DNA of 64,000 nucleotides from JAIVJZ01 sp036386515 (GTDB lineage: Bacteria > Acidobacteriota > Blastocatellia > Pyrinomonadales > Pyrinomonadaceae): positions 19,721 through 83,720 of the forward strand of contig DASVVO010000102.1 in assembly GCA_036386515.1 (NCBI GenBank). The letters are read 5' to 3'. The translations under genes were made by a program, and so were the position numbers. Below, piece by piece: positions 50,798 to 59,276 of this stretch (position 1 is the stretch's first letter; each line of letters opens with the position of its first letter). The notes below the pieces were generated by a model, which saw only the letters and a program-made list of their open reading frames with translations, did not search any database and had not been told where the DNA came from.

Positions 50798-50953
50798 ATG
50801 GACAACAACAATCCGCTCAAAGAGCCTTTGAAGGTGGAGAAAAATGCGCCGGTGCGCAACGTCGTCCGCTTCTGGGCGCTCGCGCTCGCGCTGACGGTGG
50901 CGGGCTTGCTCGTCTTCGGCCTCATCTTCGGCCGTTGCGGTATCCAGCGATGA
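50798..50953 (+). CDS. Small single-helix membrane protein
   Basis: 51 aa. MDNNNPLKEPLKVEKNAPVR is polar. A single membrane helix of about 20 residues follows (FWALALALTVAGLLVFGLIF), ending GRCGIQR. GGGGGAG lies just before the ATG. In a same-strand run between the dehydratase and lipA, but function and family are unknown. Confidence 0.6.
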   Translation: MDNNNPLKEPLKVEKNAPVRNVVRFWALALALTVAGLLVFGLIFGRCGIQR

Positions 50954-51027
50954 CGCCGAAGCGACAGGCGACCACGGCGAATGTTAAAATAGCCGCAAGT
51001 TAAAAATTCCTGGTGGAGCGAATTTAA

Positions 51028-51990
51028 TTGAGCCGCGAGTTAAAAGTCATCAGCAATAATCCGCCGCCCGCTGCCGGACGCCCGACGGGACGCAAGCCCG
51101 ACTGGTTGAAGATTCGCATCGGCGACCCGACGAACCAGAACCACGTCTTCAACTTGATCGAGGGCTTGAACCTGCACACGGTTTGCCAGGAAGCGCGCTG
51201 CCCGAACATCTTCGAGTGCTGGTCTGACCGCACGGCCACCTTCATGCTCGGCGGCGACATCTGCACGCGCCATTGCGGCTTCTGCGCCGTCGGCAAGGGG
51301 CAGCCCGGCGCGCTCGACCTCGATGAGCCGCGCCACGTGGCCGAAGCCGTGCGCCATCTCGACCTCGCCTATGCCGTCATCACCTCCGTCAACCGCGACG
51401 ACCTGCCCGACGGCGGCGCGTCGCACTGGGCGGAGACCATCCGGCAGGTGCGCGCCGCCAACCCCGAGTGCAAAATCGAAGTTCTCATTCCCGACTTCAA
51501 CGGCGACGAGGCCGCGCTCAACACCGTGCTCGATGCGCGTCCCGACGTGCTCAACCACAACACGGAGACCATCGCGCGCCTGTACCGCCGCGTGCGCCCG
51601 GACGCGAAATACGGGCAGACGTTGACGCTCCTGGAACGCGCCGCGCGCCGCCGCGACGAGGAGCGGCGCGGGATGCTCACCAAGAGCGGCATCATGGTGG
51701 GCTTGGGCGAGACGTTCGACGAAGTGGTCGAGTTGATGCGCGACCTGCGCGCCGTCTCGTGCGACATCCTGACCATCGGCCAATACCTGCAACCGCACGC
51801 GCGGCGTCTGCCGGTGGAACGCTACGTGACGCCCGACGAGTTTGCGCGCTGGCGCGAGGTCGGCATGGAGATGGGCTTTCATCACGTCGAATCCAGCCCG
51901 CTCACGCGCTCGTCGTACCACGCGCGGCAGCAGGTGGAAGGCACGGCGCAGGCCGAGACTTCGGAAGTCGAAGCGGTCGTCGCGGGGTAA
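51028..51990 (+). CDS. lipA: Lipoyl synthase LipA
   Basis: 320 aa. Auxiliary-cluster cysteines in CQEARCPNIFECW, and the radical-SAM motif CTRHCGFCAVGKG. DVLNHNTETIARLYRRVRPD and IGQYLQPHARRLPVERYVTP are standard LipA regions, and a C-terminal RSSYHA holds the Ser ligand of the auxiliary cluster. It inserts two sulfurs into octanoyl-E2. The TTG start at 51028 follows GGTGGAG. With lipB it provides the cofactor for E2 (43895). Confidence 0.94.
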   Translation: MSRELKVISNNPPPAAGRPTGRKPDWLKIRIGDPTNQNHVFNLIEGLNLHTVCQEARCPNIFECWSDRTATFMLGGDICTRHCGFCAVGKGQPGALDLDEPRHVAEAVRHLDLAYAVITSVNRDDLPDGGASHWAETIRQVRAANPECKIEVLIPDFNGDEAALNTVLDARPDVLNHNTETIARLYRRVRPDAKYGQTLTLLERAARRRDEERRGMLTKSGIMVGLGETFDEVVELMRDLRAVSCDILTIGQYLQPHARRLPVERYVTPDEFARWREVGMEMGFHHVESSPLTRSSYHARQQVEGTAQAETSEVEAVVAG

Positions 51991-52021
51991 GAGAAAGAAA
52001 GCCCGGACGCGAAACTTATAG

Positions 52022-52053
52022 AGGCACGAAGTCGTTAAGGCTTCGTGCCTTTG
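52022..52053 (+). terminator. Terminator after lipA
   Basis: AGGCACGAAG (52022-52031) pairs with CTTCGTGCCT (52041-52050), followed by TTG. It lies 31 nt past the lipA stop. Confidence 0.7.
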
Positions 52054-52087
52054 CGTTTCCTCGCGGCGCGCGCCCGATTGCGATAAA

Positions 52088-52127
52088 CAACTGACCACTG
52101 ACAACTGACTACTGACAACTGACAAAG
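52088..52127. repeat. Single-arm heptamer repeat (ACTGACA units)
   Basis: About five units of the ACTGACC/ACTGACA/ACTGACT type in a row, without a matching opposite arm nearby. The same text forms arms at 23462 and 63949. Confidence 0.7.
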
Positions 52128-52137
52128 GACGAATCGG

Positions 52138-53166
52138 ATGAAAGCGACGATCTTCAGGCAACACGGCGGCGCGGAAGTGTTGGAGTATGCGGACGTGGAC
52201 GAACCGCGCATCCGTGCCAACGAGGTGCTGGTCGAGGTGCGCGCGTGCGCTTTGAATCACCTGGACGTGTGGGCGCGCAAGGGGCTGCCGGGGATCGAGA
52301 TTCCGCTGCCGCACATCCTCGGCAACGACATCGCGGGCGTCGTGCGCGAGGCGGGCGAGGTGGTTGATTGGGTGAAGCCGGGCGACGAGGTGTTGTTGCA
52401 GCCGGGCGTCTCGTGCGGGCATTGCGCGGAGTGTCTGCGCGGGACGGACAATCTCTGCGCCGCTTACGACATGCTCGGCTACCGGCGCAACGGCGGCTAC
52501 GCCCAGTTGGTCGCCGCGCCCGCCGTGAACGTGATCGAGAAGCCGCAGAATTTGAGTTGGGAGGAGGCCGCCGCGCTGCCGCTCGTCACCGTGACGGCGT
52601 GGCACATGCTCGTGACGCGCGCATCGGTGCAACCGGGCGAGGACGTGCTGATTCACGCGGCCGGAAGCGGCGTCGGCTCAATCGGCATCCAGATCGCGAA
52701 ACTGAGAGGGGCGCGCGTGATCGCCACCGCCGGTTCCGACGAGAAACTTGAGAAGGCGCGCTCGCTCGGCGCGGATGAAGTGATCAACTACACGCGCGCC
52801 GATTGGCCGAAAGAGGTGCGGCGTTTGACGCAGAAGAAGGGCGTCGAGGTCGTCTTCGAGCACACGGGCGCGGAGACGTGGCCGGGTTCTATCGCCGCGC
52901 TCGCGCGCGACGGGCGGCTCGTCACCTGCGGCGCGACGAGCGGCTACGACGCGCGCACCGATCTGCGACAAGTCTTCTACCGCCACCTGAGCCTGCTCGG
53001 CTCCTTCATGGGTTCAAAAGCCGAACTGCTCGACGCGATGAAGTTCGTCGAGCGCGGCTCGATTCGCGCCGTCGTAGACCGCACGCTCCCCCTCGCCGAA
53101 GCCCGCCGCGCGCACGAACTGATGGAGGATCGCGCGCAGTTCGGCAAACTCGTGCTCGTTCCTTAG
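52138..53166 (+). CDS. Zinc-binding alcohol dehydrogenase family protein
   Basis: 342 aa. GroES-like N-terminal domain with the catalytic-zinc region HILGNDIAGVVREAGE. A structural zinc site, CGHCAECLRGTDNLC, is complete. The Rossmann domain begins LIHAAGSGVGSIGIQIAKLR. The C-terminal part has GSFMGSKAELLDAMKFVERG. It reduces or oxidises an alcohol, aldehyde or quinone with NAD(P). It is preceded by one repeat arm and followed 36 nt later by the selenoprotein-like gene; joint transcription is possible. Confidence 0.9.
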   Translation: MKATIFRQHGGAEVLEYADVDEPRIRANEVLVEVRACALNHLDVWARKGLPGIEIPLPHILGNDIAGVVREAGEVVDWVKPGDEVLLQPGVSCGHCAECLRGTDNLCAAYDMLGYRRNGGYAQLVAAPAVNVIEKPQNLSWEEAAALPLVTVTAWHMLVTRASVQPGEDVLIHAAGSGVGSIGIQIAKLRGARVIATAGSDEKLEKARSLGADEVINYTRADWPKEVRRLTQKKGVEVVFEHTGAETWPGSIAALARDGRLVTCGATSGYDARTDLRQVFYRHLSLLGSFMGSKAELLDAMKFVERGSIRAVVDRTLPLAEARRAHELMEDRAQFGKLVLVP

Positions 53167-53201
53167 CTGCCGCACCGGACTTGTGTGAGAGGTGAATTCG
53201 G

Positions 53202-53435
53202 ATGAACGAGATCGTCATACGCCATTGCAAACTTTGAACGTCTTACGGTGGGCGCGCCGCCCGTGTGGCGGCTCTCATCAAACTTGAGATTGGAATCGAG
53301 CCGCGCATCGCTGCGGGCGGGTTGGGAGAATTTACCGTCCTCGTGAACGGCGAACCGGTGGCGCGCAAGGGCTGGCTCAAGTGGCCGCCCGACGAGCATG
53401 TGCTGGCGGCGGTGCGCGCTGCATTGCGGCCGTAG
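53202..53435 (+). CDS. SelW/Rdx-family protein, probable selenoprotein (in-frame TGA at codon 12)
   Basis: If the TGA at 53235-53237 is read as selenocysteine, the frame from 53202 to the TAG at 53433 encodes 77 aa: MNEIVIRHCKL-U-TSYGGR at the start, then EPRIAAGGLGEFTVLVNGEP and VARKGWLKWPPDEHVLAAVR. This has the Rdx/SelW layout: a first strand, the redox motif CxxU (C-K-L-U), a helix, a GG-EFxVxVNG turn and strand, and a final helix. Without readthrough only 11 codons remain and the rest has no start of its own that would keep the motif. GAGAGGTG precedes the ATG. A possible hairpin lies just after the TGA. Members are thioredoxin-fold redox proteins. The alternative is a pseudogene with a nonsense mutation, but the stop is at the exact redox position. 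Confidence 0.72.
53235..53264 (+). promoter_or_regulatory. Candidate bacterial SECIS hairpin after the in-frame TGA
   Basis: GGGCG (53250-53254) and CGCCC (53258-53262) form a GC stem with loop CGC, extended by two G-T pairs. The loop is 18-20 nt past the TGA and has a G at its second position, which fits the usual bacterial SECIS rules. The stem is short, so this is suggestive only. Confidence 0.45.
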
Positions 53436-53472
53436 AAGTTTTCACTTGCGCCGGAGCGCGCTCGCTCGCGCG

Positions 53473-53502
53473 GGCGAGACTTAGCGGGTCTCGCCTTATC
53501 TT
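53473..53502 (+). terminator. Terminator after the SelW-like gene
   Basis: GGCGAGAC (53473-53480) pairs with GTCTCGCC (53488-53495), followed by TTATCTT. It lies 38 nt past the TAG. Confidence 0.6.
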
Positions 53503-53510
53503 ACGACCAT

Positions 53511-53537
53511 TTGACAACCGCCGCGCGGCCTTATATC
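53511..53537 (+). promoter_or_regulatory. Candidate sigma70 promoter
   Basis: TTGACA at 53511 and TATATC at 53532 with a 15-nt spacer, shorter than ideal. About 170 nt of untranslated leader would precede the gene at 53710. Confidence 0.4.
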
Positions 53538-53709
53538 TTCCCCGCGCTTTTCCGCCGCCGGATGCCCGGCCGAGGCCGACCGCACAAACGTCCACCTTCT
53601 TTAATTCCTGACGGACAATAGAGCGGCTTCTATTCCGAAGCAGAGGCGGCCAAGCCCCGTTAGCGTCGCCCGCGGATCATGCACGTCGCTGGCCGTGGAG
53701 GATTTCGTC

Positions 53710-54141
53710 ATGGAAGAATCGAGCAGTTGTTACAGTTGCGGGCACGTCACGAGTGAGGTCGCCGCACAGTGTCCCAAGTGCGGGCGGCGTTTGCGTACCG
53801 CCCGGCAGGTGCGCCGCCTCGGCTGGTTGCAGTTGGCAATCGGTGTGTTCCTCGTCGGGCTGATGGGGACGATCACCTACAACCTCGCGCCCTCGTTGCT
53901 GCCGCCGGCGGCGGAGACGCGGGGCGGCGGCGCGGGCTTCACGGGGACGCCGGAGCAGGCGCAACTCATCCTCGCCTTGTTCGGCCTCGTGATCGCCTTC
54001 GGCCTCGGCAGCATCCTCAGCGGCCTCTGGCAGATCAAGACGGGACGGCGCAACAAGTGGCTGTTCATCGTCATGCTGGTGTTGTTCGTCGTGTTGATAT
54101 TGTTCAGTTGGTTCCTCCGCTCGGCGTTGCGCGGGGCTTGA
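53710..54141 (+). CDS. Zinc-ribbon membrane protein
   Basis: 143 aa. An N-terminal zinc ribbon, CYSCGHVTSEVAAQCPKCGR (two CxxC pairs), precedes three membrane helices at about residues 37-58, 81-105 and 115-136. No known family beyond the ribbon. The ribbon is predicted on the cytoplasmic side. GTGGAGGATTTCGTC precedes the ATG at 53710, preferred over a GTG five codons earlier. Function unknown. Confidence 0.72.
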   Translation: MEESSSCYSCGHVTSEVAAQCPKCGRRLRTARQVRRLGWLQLAIGVFLVGLMGTITYNLAPSLLPPAAETRGGGAGFTGTPEQAQLILALFGLVIAFGLGSILSGLWQIKTGRRNKWLFIVMLVLFVVLILFSWFLRSALRGA

Positions 54142-54238
54142 AGCGCGCCGCACGCCGTCAGGGCGAGAGCGAAGAAATTTAACGACCACGAGTCAGGCGT
54201 CAGAGGCTCGGACGCCTTCTGTGAGGAAAGGAAAACGC

Positions 54239-54649
54239 ATGCGCAGGTTGGCGGCGATTCTGTTGGTGATCATCTGCCTGTCTCCGGCAGCGTATACGCA
54301 GGGGCGGCCGAGCAGCCGCAGCAGCAGCGGGGCGTGGCTGAGAGGCACGTGGGAGGGCACCGGCTATCAGCTCGATACCGCGACGATATGGACGATGCGG
54401 CTCACGGTGCGGGGCGGAAGGTATGTGATCGAATACCCGTCGCTCAATTGCGGGGGCAGGTGGAGGCGTCTGAGTCTCAACTCCCGCGTCGCCACCTTCA
54501 GAGAGCACATCGCGGTCGGGCGGGGCGAGTGCGTGGATCGAGGGCGCGTCGTGCTACAGAGATTGAACGGCAAGCAGATCGCCTACCGCTTCTCTCAGCC
54601 GGGCAGCAGAGACGTGGCGGCCTCGGCGATCCTGAATAGAACGAAATAA
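54239..54649 (+). CDS. Small secreted protein, unknown
   Basis: 136 aa. Signal peptide MRRLAAILLVIICLSPAAYT then Q. The mature part is a small beta-rich domain: GTWEGTGYQLDTATIWTMRL, RYVIEYPSLNCGGRWRRLSL and ECVDRGRVVLQRLNGKQIAY. It resembles lipocalin/avidin-like secreted proteins in strand pattern, but no family is recognised. Two Cys (NCGG and ECVD) could form a disulfide. The ATG at 54239 follows GAGGAAAGG. It is convergent with the lipoprotein gene. Confidence 0.62.
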   Translation: MRRLAAILLVIICLSPAAYTQGRPSSRSSSGAWLRGTWEGTGYQLDTATIWTMRLTVRGGRYVIEYPSLNCGGRWRRLSLNSRVATFREHIAVGRGECVDRGRVVLQRLNGKQIAYRFSQPGSRDVAASAILNRTK

Positions 54650-54664
54650 CTTCGCGCCGCGCTC

Positions 54665-55093
54665 TCAACGTCCCGTGTAGTCTTCGAGGCGGAAGCGTTG
54701 GTTGAGCGCGTCGAATTGTTCGGGCTTGAAGTCGAAGTTGGTGCCGACGATGAGGCGGCGGTCTTCATCGGTGAGGATGCGCATGGTGGTTTCGATGGGC
54801 ATGTTCGTTTTGAGATAGGCTTTGTCGTCGGCGTTGAGCGCGCCGCCGTCGGGGCGCGAGATAACGTAAACTTTCTGGAAGTTGTTGCGCTGCACGGAGG
54901 CCAGGTCTCGCTCGAAGACCGGGAGCTTGTTCTGCGCCGCGCCCGGTTGCGAGCCGGAGCGGTTGCAGCCGCCGGAGAAAGCGGCGAGCGCGAGCAGCAG
55001 TAGGAGTGAGAGGGGCAGCAGCAACCCGCCCGCGCGTTTTGAAATCTCGATGCCCACCGCTCCAAGCCTCCTAACCTTCATTTCGTCTCGCAT
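54665..55093 (-). CDS. Lipoprotein, unknown
   Basis: 142 aa. A hydrophobic leader (GGLLLPLSLLLLLALAAF) is followed by a lipobox-like SGGC with Cys about residue 43, so the protein is predicted to be lipidated. The mature part, LPVFERDLASVQRNNFQKVY, VISRPDGGALNADDKAYLKT, LTDEDRRLIVGTNFDF and QFDALNQRFRLEDYTGR, has no recognised family. Start uncertain: ATG at 55093 or 55081. It lies downstream of the GT-C-like gene on the same strand. Confidence 0.65.
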   Translation of the reverse strand: MRDEMKVRRLGAVGIEISKRAGGLLLPLSLLLLLALAAFSGGCNRSGSQPGAAQNKLPVFERDLASVQRNNFQKVYVISRPDGGALNADDKAYLKTNMPIETTMRILTDEDRRLIVGTNFDFKPEQFDALNQRFRLEDYTGR

Positions 55094-55168
55094 AAAATTC
55101 AAACTCAATCAATGCGCCTCTCGTCCGGCCGCGCAAGTTCGAGCGCGCGCGCGCGGCACTCTGCGGTC

Positions 55169-56986
55169 TCACGTCTCATCCGGTTCGTCGGCCGCGTCTT
55201 CCGGGTCGGTTGCATCGTCGCCGTCGTCGGGTTCGACGGGCGGGGGCGTGCCTTTCCGGTCGCGGATGTAGAGCACGGTGCAGTGCGGGTCTGTGTAAAC
55301 TTCGTCGAACCAACCGCTGTCCATCGCGGCATCGTAGAAATCGTTATGCACGTCTTCGTTGTCGGTGAAGACGTAGCGCGCGCCGAAGCGTTCGCGGATC
55401 ACGGGGCCGGGGTCTTTGTGGCGGCCGAGCGTGATGTCTTCGTAGAGACGCGACAGGCTGGGGTCGCGGTCGTAGAGATAGGTCGGGTCGAGACCGGAGA
55501 CGTAAGCGTGCGTCGGGTCGTAGTAGAAGAGCTTGGGGAAATCGTCCCAGTCGGTGTTGAAGACGACCTGCCCGGCGGGCACGTGCGTGCGTATCCATTC
55601 GATGCCCTTCGTGTATTGGTCGTGCGGAGCGGTCGTGCCGATCTCGCGCGTCTCGGAGACGATCATGGCGACCATCGGGAGCGTGAGCAGGACGGCGACG
55701 ACGGCGGCGGCGAAAGTCTTTTGCGCCTCAGTCCAGCCGGGGGCGGTCGCGCCGCGCGCGCCGTCGCCCGTGGGGCGGTCGAGGTAAGGCTCAAGTTCGT
55801 CCAACACGTCGGCGGGCAACGCGCCGTAGGCGGTGCGCGCGCGCTCGAAGACGAGTTGGAGCGAGAAGGCCGCGAAGAGGACGGCGAAGGGCGGCCAGTA
55901 TTCCGCGAAGCGACGCCAGCGCGCGTTGACGATGAGCAGGATGGTCGAGAAGACGAGGAAGAACAGCGCGGGGGCGGCGCGCTTGCGCTCCTGCCAGTTG
56001 AAAGCGATGTAGCCCGCGCACATGGCGGCGAAGGCGACGCCGCAGTTGCGCGCGAAGTCCCAACTATCGTAGGGATACCACTCCTGCCCGACGGCGGTGG
56101 AAAACTCTTTCGCCGTCACCTTCATGGCAACGTGTGCGTAGAACAAACGGACGTTCAGCGGAAAGTAGGGGTTGATCGCCGTGCCCGCCGCGAAGCCGAC
56201 CGCGAACCACACGAGCGGCCGCCACTCGAAACGCCGCTCGCTCCACGCGATCACGGCCGTCCAGATGACGGTTGCGAGTCCGAGCAGCGCGAACATGTCG
56301 TAAGTCAAAGTGAAGATAAAGGTGAGCGGCAGCAGCCACAGGTATTTTCTCTGAAACAGGAGATGAATACCCGCGACGAGCAGCACGACCGAAACGCTCA
56401 TGGCCTTCGTCATGTTCATGCGAAACAGGAACGGCGCGGAGCACCCGAGGAGCGCGACGAGCCACAGCAGCGGATACTTGATGCGGTGGCGGATGATGAG
56501 CCAGTAGCAGGAGAGAACGGCGAGGCTGCCGAAAAGCCACGCCGAAATCTTCGCGCCCGTCCGCACGTCGGGGAACCAGGTGAAGGGAATTTGCAGGACG
56601 TGAAAGAGGAAGTGATGGTCTACGTAGTCGCGCGCGTTGAGGGTCGTCAGCGGCAGCCAGGTGAACTGCGGGAGGATGCGCCCGGCGCGAAAACTTTGCC
56701 AGAGTTGTTGACTCCAACCGATGTGATAGTAGCCGTCGAAGTCGCCGCAGCAGATGGCGTCGGTGGAGAATTGCAGCCGCCAGAAGACGAGGCCGACGGC
56801 GAGCGCGCCCCCCGCGAGATAAGCCGCGCGCCGCAGGGCGGCGGAGGCGAAAAGTTTTTGCCCCCACCCCCGGCGCGGTCGCGTTTCGTCGGCGTCGCCG
56901 CCCGCCGTGGGAACCATCGAGGGGTCGGCATGGGCGGCGTCCGTGGCGGCGGCGGCGGTGGCTTCGTGGCTTCCGGCGTGTTCCAT
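55169..56986 (-). CDS. STT3/GT-C-like integral membrane protein
   Basis: 605 aa. A polar N-terminal 50 residues, then about 12 hydrophobic helices to about residue 430, then a soluble C-terminal domain. The first extracytoplasmic loop holds CCGDFDGYYHIGWSQQLWQS. The D.YYH motif recalls oligosaccharyltransferase STT3/AglB and related GT-C enzymes. The soluble end (GIEWIRTHVPAGQVVFNTDW, then HAYVSGLDPTYLYDRDPSLS) fits STT3-like periplasmic domains in general terms. It ends in an acidic, Asp/Glu-rich tail. The ATG at 56986 is preferred; upstream in-frame codons are unlikely. Function uncertain, perhaps protein or lipid glycosylation. Confidence 0.72.
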   Translation of the reverse strand: MEHAGSHEATAAAATDAAHADPSMVPTAGGDADETRPRRGWGQKLFASAALRRAAYLAGGALAVGLVFWRLQFSTDAICCGDFDGYYHIGWSQQLWQSFRAGRILPQFTWLPLTTLNARDYVDHHFLFHVLQIPFTWFPDVRTGAKISAWLFGSLAVLSCYWLIIRHRIKYPLLWLVALLGCSAPFLFRMNMTKAMSVSVVLLVAGIHLLFQRKYLWLLPLTFIFTLTYDMFALLGLATVIWTAVIAWSERRFEWRPLVWFAVGFAAGTAINPYFPLNVRLFYAHVAMKVTAKEFSTAVGQEWYPYDSWDFARNCGVAFAAMCAGYIAFNWQERKRAAPALFFLVFSTILLIVNARWRRFAEYWPPFAVLFAAFSLQLVFERARTAYGALPADVLDELEPYLDRPTGDGARGATAPGWTEAQKTFAAAVVAVLLTLPMVAMIVSETREIGTTAPHDQYTKGIEWIRTHVPAGQVVFNTDWDDFPKLFYYDPTHAYVSGLDPTYLYDRDPSLSRLYEDITLGRHKDPGPVIRERFGARYVFTDNEDVHNDFYDAAMDSGWFDEVYTDPHCTVLYIRDRKGTPPPVEPDDGDDATDPEDAADEPDET

Positions 56987-57083
56987 ACAGAAACTATCTC
57001 TTCCTCTCGTCCGGCGCGTGGAGAAAACTGCGAATTGTCCGTTGAAACGACAACATAACACGGAAGCGCGGCGGGGGGGAAAG

Positions 57084-57116
57084 CAGGGATGAGGGCGACG
57101 GGATGAGGGATGAGTA
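57084..57116. repeat. Single-arm heptamer repeat (GGGATGA units)
   Basis: GCAGGGATGAGGGCGACGGG and following GATGAGGGATGAG, the same unit as the hairpin at 31698. No opposite arm is adjacent. Confidence 0.55.
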
Positions 57117-57136
57117 AGACTAAGAAGCTGTCATGA

Positions 57137-57345
57137 AAAGTAAAGCTGTGCTTGTCCCGGAGGGACATTTGATCATAGCCCGGCCATTCATGGCCGGGGA
57201 TCGCGTAGGTCTCTTTTACGCGGAGTCCCGGAGGGACGATTGAAATGCTTAACATATTCAATCGTCCCTCCGGGACTCAGACATGCTCCTTCGACTTATC
57301 CCCGGCGATAAATCGCCGCGCTATTACCAATCGTCCCTGACGTGA
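57137..57345. repeat. Composite dispersed repeat with GTCCCGGAGGGAC hairpins
   Basis: Contains GTCCCGGAGGGAC near 57161, CCCGGCCATTCATGGCCGGG (57179-57198), and a perfect 22-bp inverted repeat (57223-57244 with 57257-57278, 12-nt loop), plus a degenerate copy (AATCGTCCCTGACGTGAC) at the end. No coding sequence. It looks like a mobile or dispersed repeat unit. Confidence 0.65.
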
Positions 57346-57354
57346 CTTCTGAAA

Positions 57355-59235
57355 CTAGCCCGTCGAAGTTTCGGCGAGGGTCTGTCGGTAAGGGAAAGTG
57401 AGGGTGAAGATCGTGCCGCCGCCGGGCGCGCTCCCGACTTCAATCGTGCCGCCGTGGCGTTTGATGATGCCGTAGGAGACGGCGAGGCCGAGACCCGAAC
57501 CTTGCGAGCCTTTGGTCGTGAAAAACGGCTCGAAGATGCGGTCTTGAAACTCCGGCGGGATGCCCTCGCCCGTGTCGCGCACGGCGACGACGAGCCACGC
57601 GCCGCGCTGCGTCTCCGTCACCTCGATGCGCCCGCCCGCGGGCATCGCGTCGAGCGCGTTGAAGATCAAGTTGACGAAGACCTCGCGCACCTCGGTGGCG
57701 TTGGCCTCGACGTGGTCGTCCGCCCCGGCCTCGTTCGTAAAGACCACTTCGTAGCGGAGGTTGTGGACGTAGGCGTCGTCTTCCCAACTCGTGCGCGTCA
57801 GTTGGAGGGCGTCGGTGATCAGCGCGGCGAGCGAGACCTTGTTGAACTGCGCGGAGGGCGCGCGGCGCGCGAAGGTCTGGATGCGGCGGACGATCTCGGC
57901 CGCGTCCTGCGTGGCTGTCTCGATCACTTCGAGGCTGCGGCGGTGCCGCTCGTCCGTCACGGAGCGCAAGAGCAGTTGGGTGCGGCCGAGCACGGCGGCC
58001 AGCGCGTTATTGAAGTTGTGCGCCACGCCCGCCGAGAGTTGCCCGAGGCTGCGCATCTTCTCGCTCTCGGCCTCGCGCTCGAAGCGCGCGCGCAGCAGCG
58101 ATTCGGCGCGCCTGCGCTCGGTGATGTCGCGCGCGATGCCCTGCACGCCCGTGGGCTGGCCGTCTTCGTAAATGATCTGGCTGTTGACTTCGAGCGGGAT
58201 GCGCCGACCGTTGCGCGCGATCATCTCCACCTCGTAGAACGTGACCGAACGCTGCCCGGCCAGCTTGCGCAACAGCATCTCGCTCACGAGCGGCACGTAT
58301 TCCGGCGCGACGAACGCTTTCCAGTTCATCCCTATCGCTTCCTCGTGCGTGTAGCCGCTGATGCGCTCGCCCGCGCGATTGAGCGACGTGTAGCGTCCTT
58401 CCATGTCGGTCGTGTAGACGATGTCGTTCGCGTTATCGACCAGGGCGCGGTAGCGTTCCTCGCTGCGTTTGAGTCGCTCCTCGATCTGCTTGCGGCTCGT
58501 GATGTCGCGCGCCACGCCGCGCACGCCCAGTGGCTCGCCGCCGCGCGCGCAGACGAGCGACATGTTGAACTCCAGCCAACGCCGTTCGCCGTCGGCGTTG
58601 CGTGCCTGCGCCTCCTCGCGCCGCACGCCCTCGCCGCGCAGTTGCTTGATCGACTCGCTGACGCCCGCCTCGCCTACATCCAGTTTGAACACCGCCGCGA
58701 CATGCTGCCCGTTTAACTCCTCCGACCGCCGGTGGCGGCTGAAGAGTAGACCGGCGGCGTTGAGGCTGGTGAGTCGCCCTTCGAGGTCGTGCGTGTAGAT
58801 GATGTCGTTCGCCTGCTCGACGATGTCGCGGTAGTGGGCTTCGACGCGGGCGCGCTCCAACAGGCGCGCCACCTGCGCGACGAGGCGCGGCGGGTCGAAA
58901 GGAGCTTCGAGGTAATCGTCCGCCCCGGCCTGGAGTCCTTCGAGCGCGGTCTCGGTGTCTTTGCGCTGCGCGCTGATCAGGATGACGGGCGTGAGGTGGA
59001 GGCGCGCGTCGGCGCGCAGGCGGCGACAGAGTTCGATGCCGTCGAGATGCGGCATCATGACATCGCTGATGATGAGGGAGGGGAGTTCGCGGCGCGCGAG
59101 TTCGAGACCTTCGAGGCCGTCGGCCGCCGCGAGCACGCGGTAGCCGGCCTGTTGCAACACGACGCCGGTGAGCGCGAGCGCATCGGGCGAGTCGTTGACG
59201 ATGAGGACGGCCGCTTCCGACTCTTCGATGGGCAT
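57355..59235 (-). CDS. Hybrid REC-PAS-PAS histidine kinase
   Basis: 626 aa. N-terminal receiver (about 10-125) with VLIVNDSPDA and the Asp in LIISDVMMPHLDG, but the usual Lys is missing: ADDYLEAPFDP instead of a KPF form. Two PAS domains (about 140-255 and 265-380) follow. The kinase core has the His in VAHNFNNALAAVLGRTQLLL, then NLIFNALDAMPAGG, DTGEGIPPEFQDRIFEPFFT and GSGLGLAVSYGIIKRHGG for ATP binding. The ATG at 59235 is used; a longer start would overlap the receiver gene at 59277. Likely works with that receiver and the kinase at 59920. The signal is unknown. Confidence 0.88.
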   Translation of the reverse strand: MPIEESEAAVLIVNDSPDALALTGVVLQQAGYRVLAAADGLEGLELARRELPSLIISDVMMPHLDGIELCRRLRADARLHLTPVILISAQRKDTETALEGLQAGADDYLEAPFDPPRLVAQVARLLERARVEAHYRDIVEQANDIIYTHDLEGRLTSLNAAGLLFSRHRRSEELNGQHVAAVFKLDVGEAGVSESIKQLRGEGVRREEAQARNADGERRWLEFNMSLVCARGGEPLGVRGVARDITSRKQIEERLKRSEERYRALVDNANDIVYTTDMEGRYTSLNRAGERISGYTHEEAIGMNWKAFVAPEYVPLVSEMLLRKLAGQRSVTFYEVEMIARNGRRIPLEVNSQIIYEDGQPTGVQGIARDITERRRAESLLRARFEREAESEKMRSLGQLSAGVAHNFNNALAAVLGRTQLLLRSVTDERHRRSLEVIETATQDAAEIVRRIQTFARRAPSAQFNKVSLAALITDALQLTRTSWEDDAYVHNLRYEVVFTNEAGADDHVEANATEVREVFVNLIFNALDAMPAGGRIEVTETQRGAWLVVAVRDTGEGIPPEFQDRIFEPFFTTKGSQGSGLGLAVSYGIIKRHGGTIEVGSAPGGGTIFTLTFPYRQTLAETSTG

Positions 59236-59276
59236 GGACGATCCTGTCTGCCGCGGTGATGATCTCTCACCGGGCG

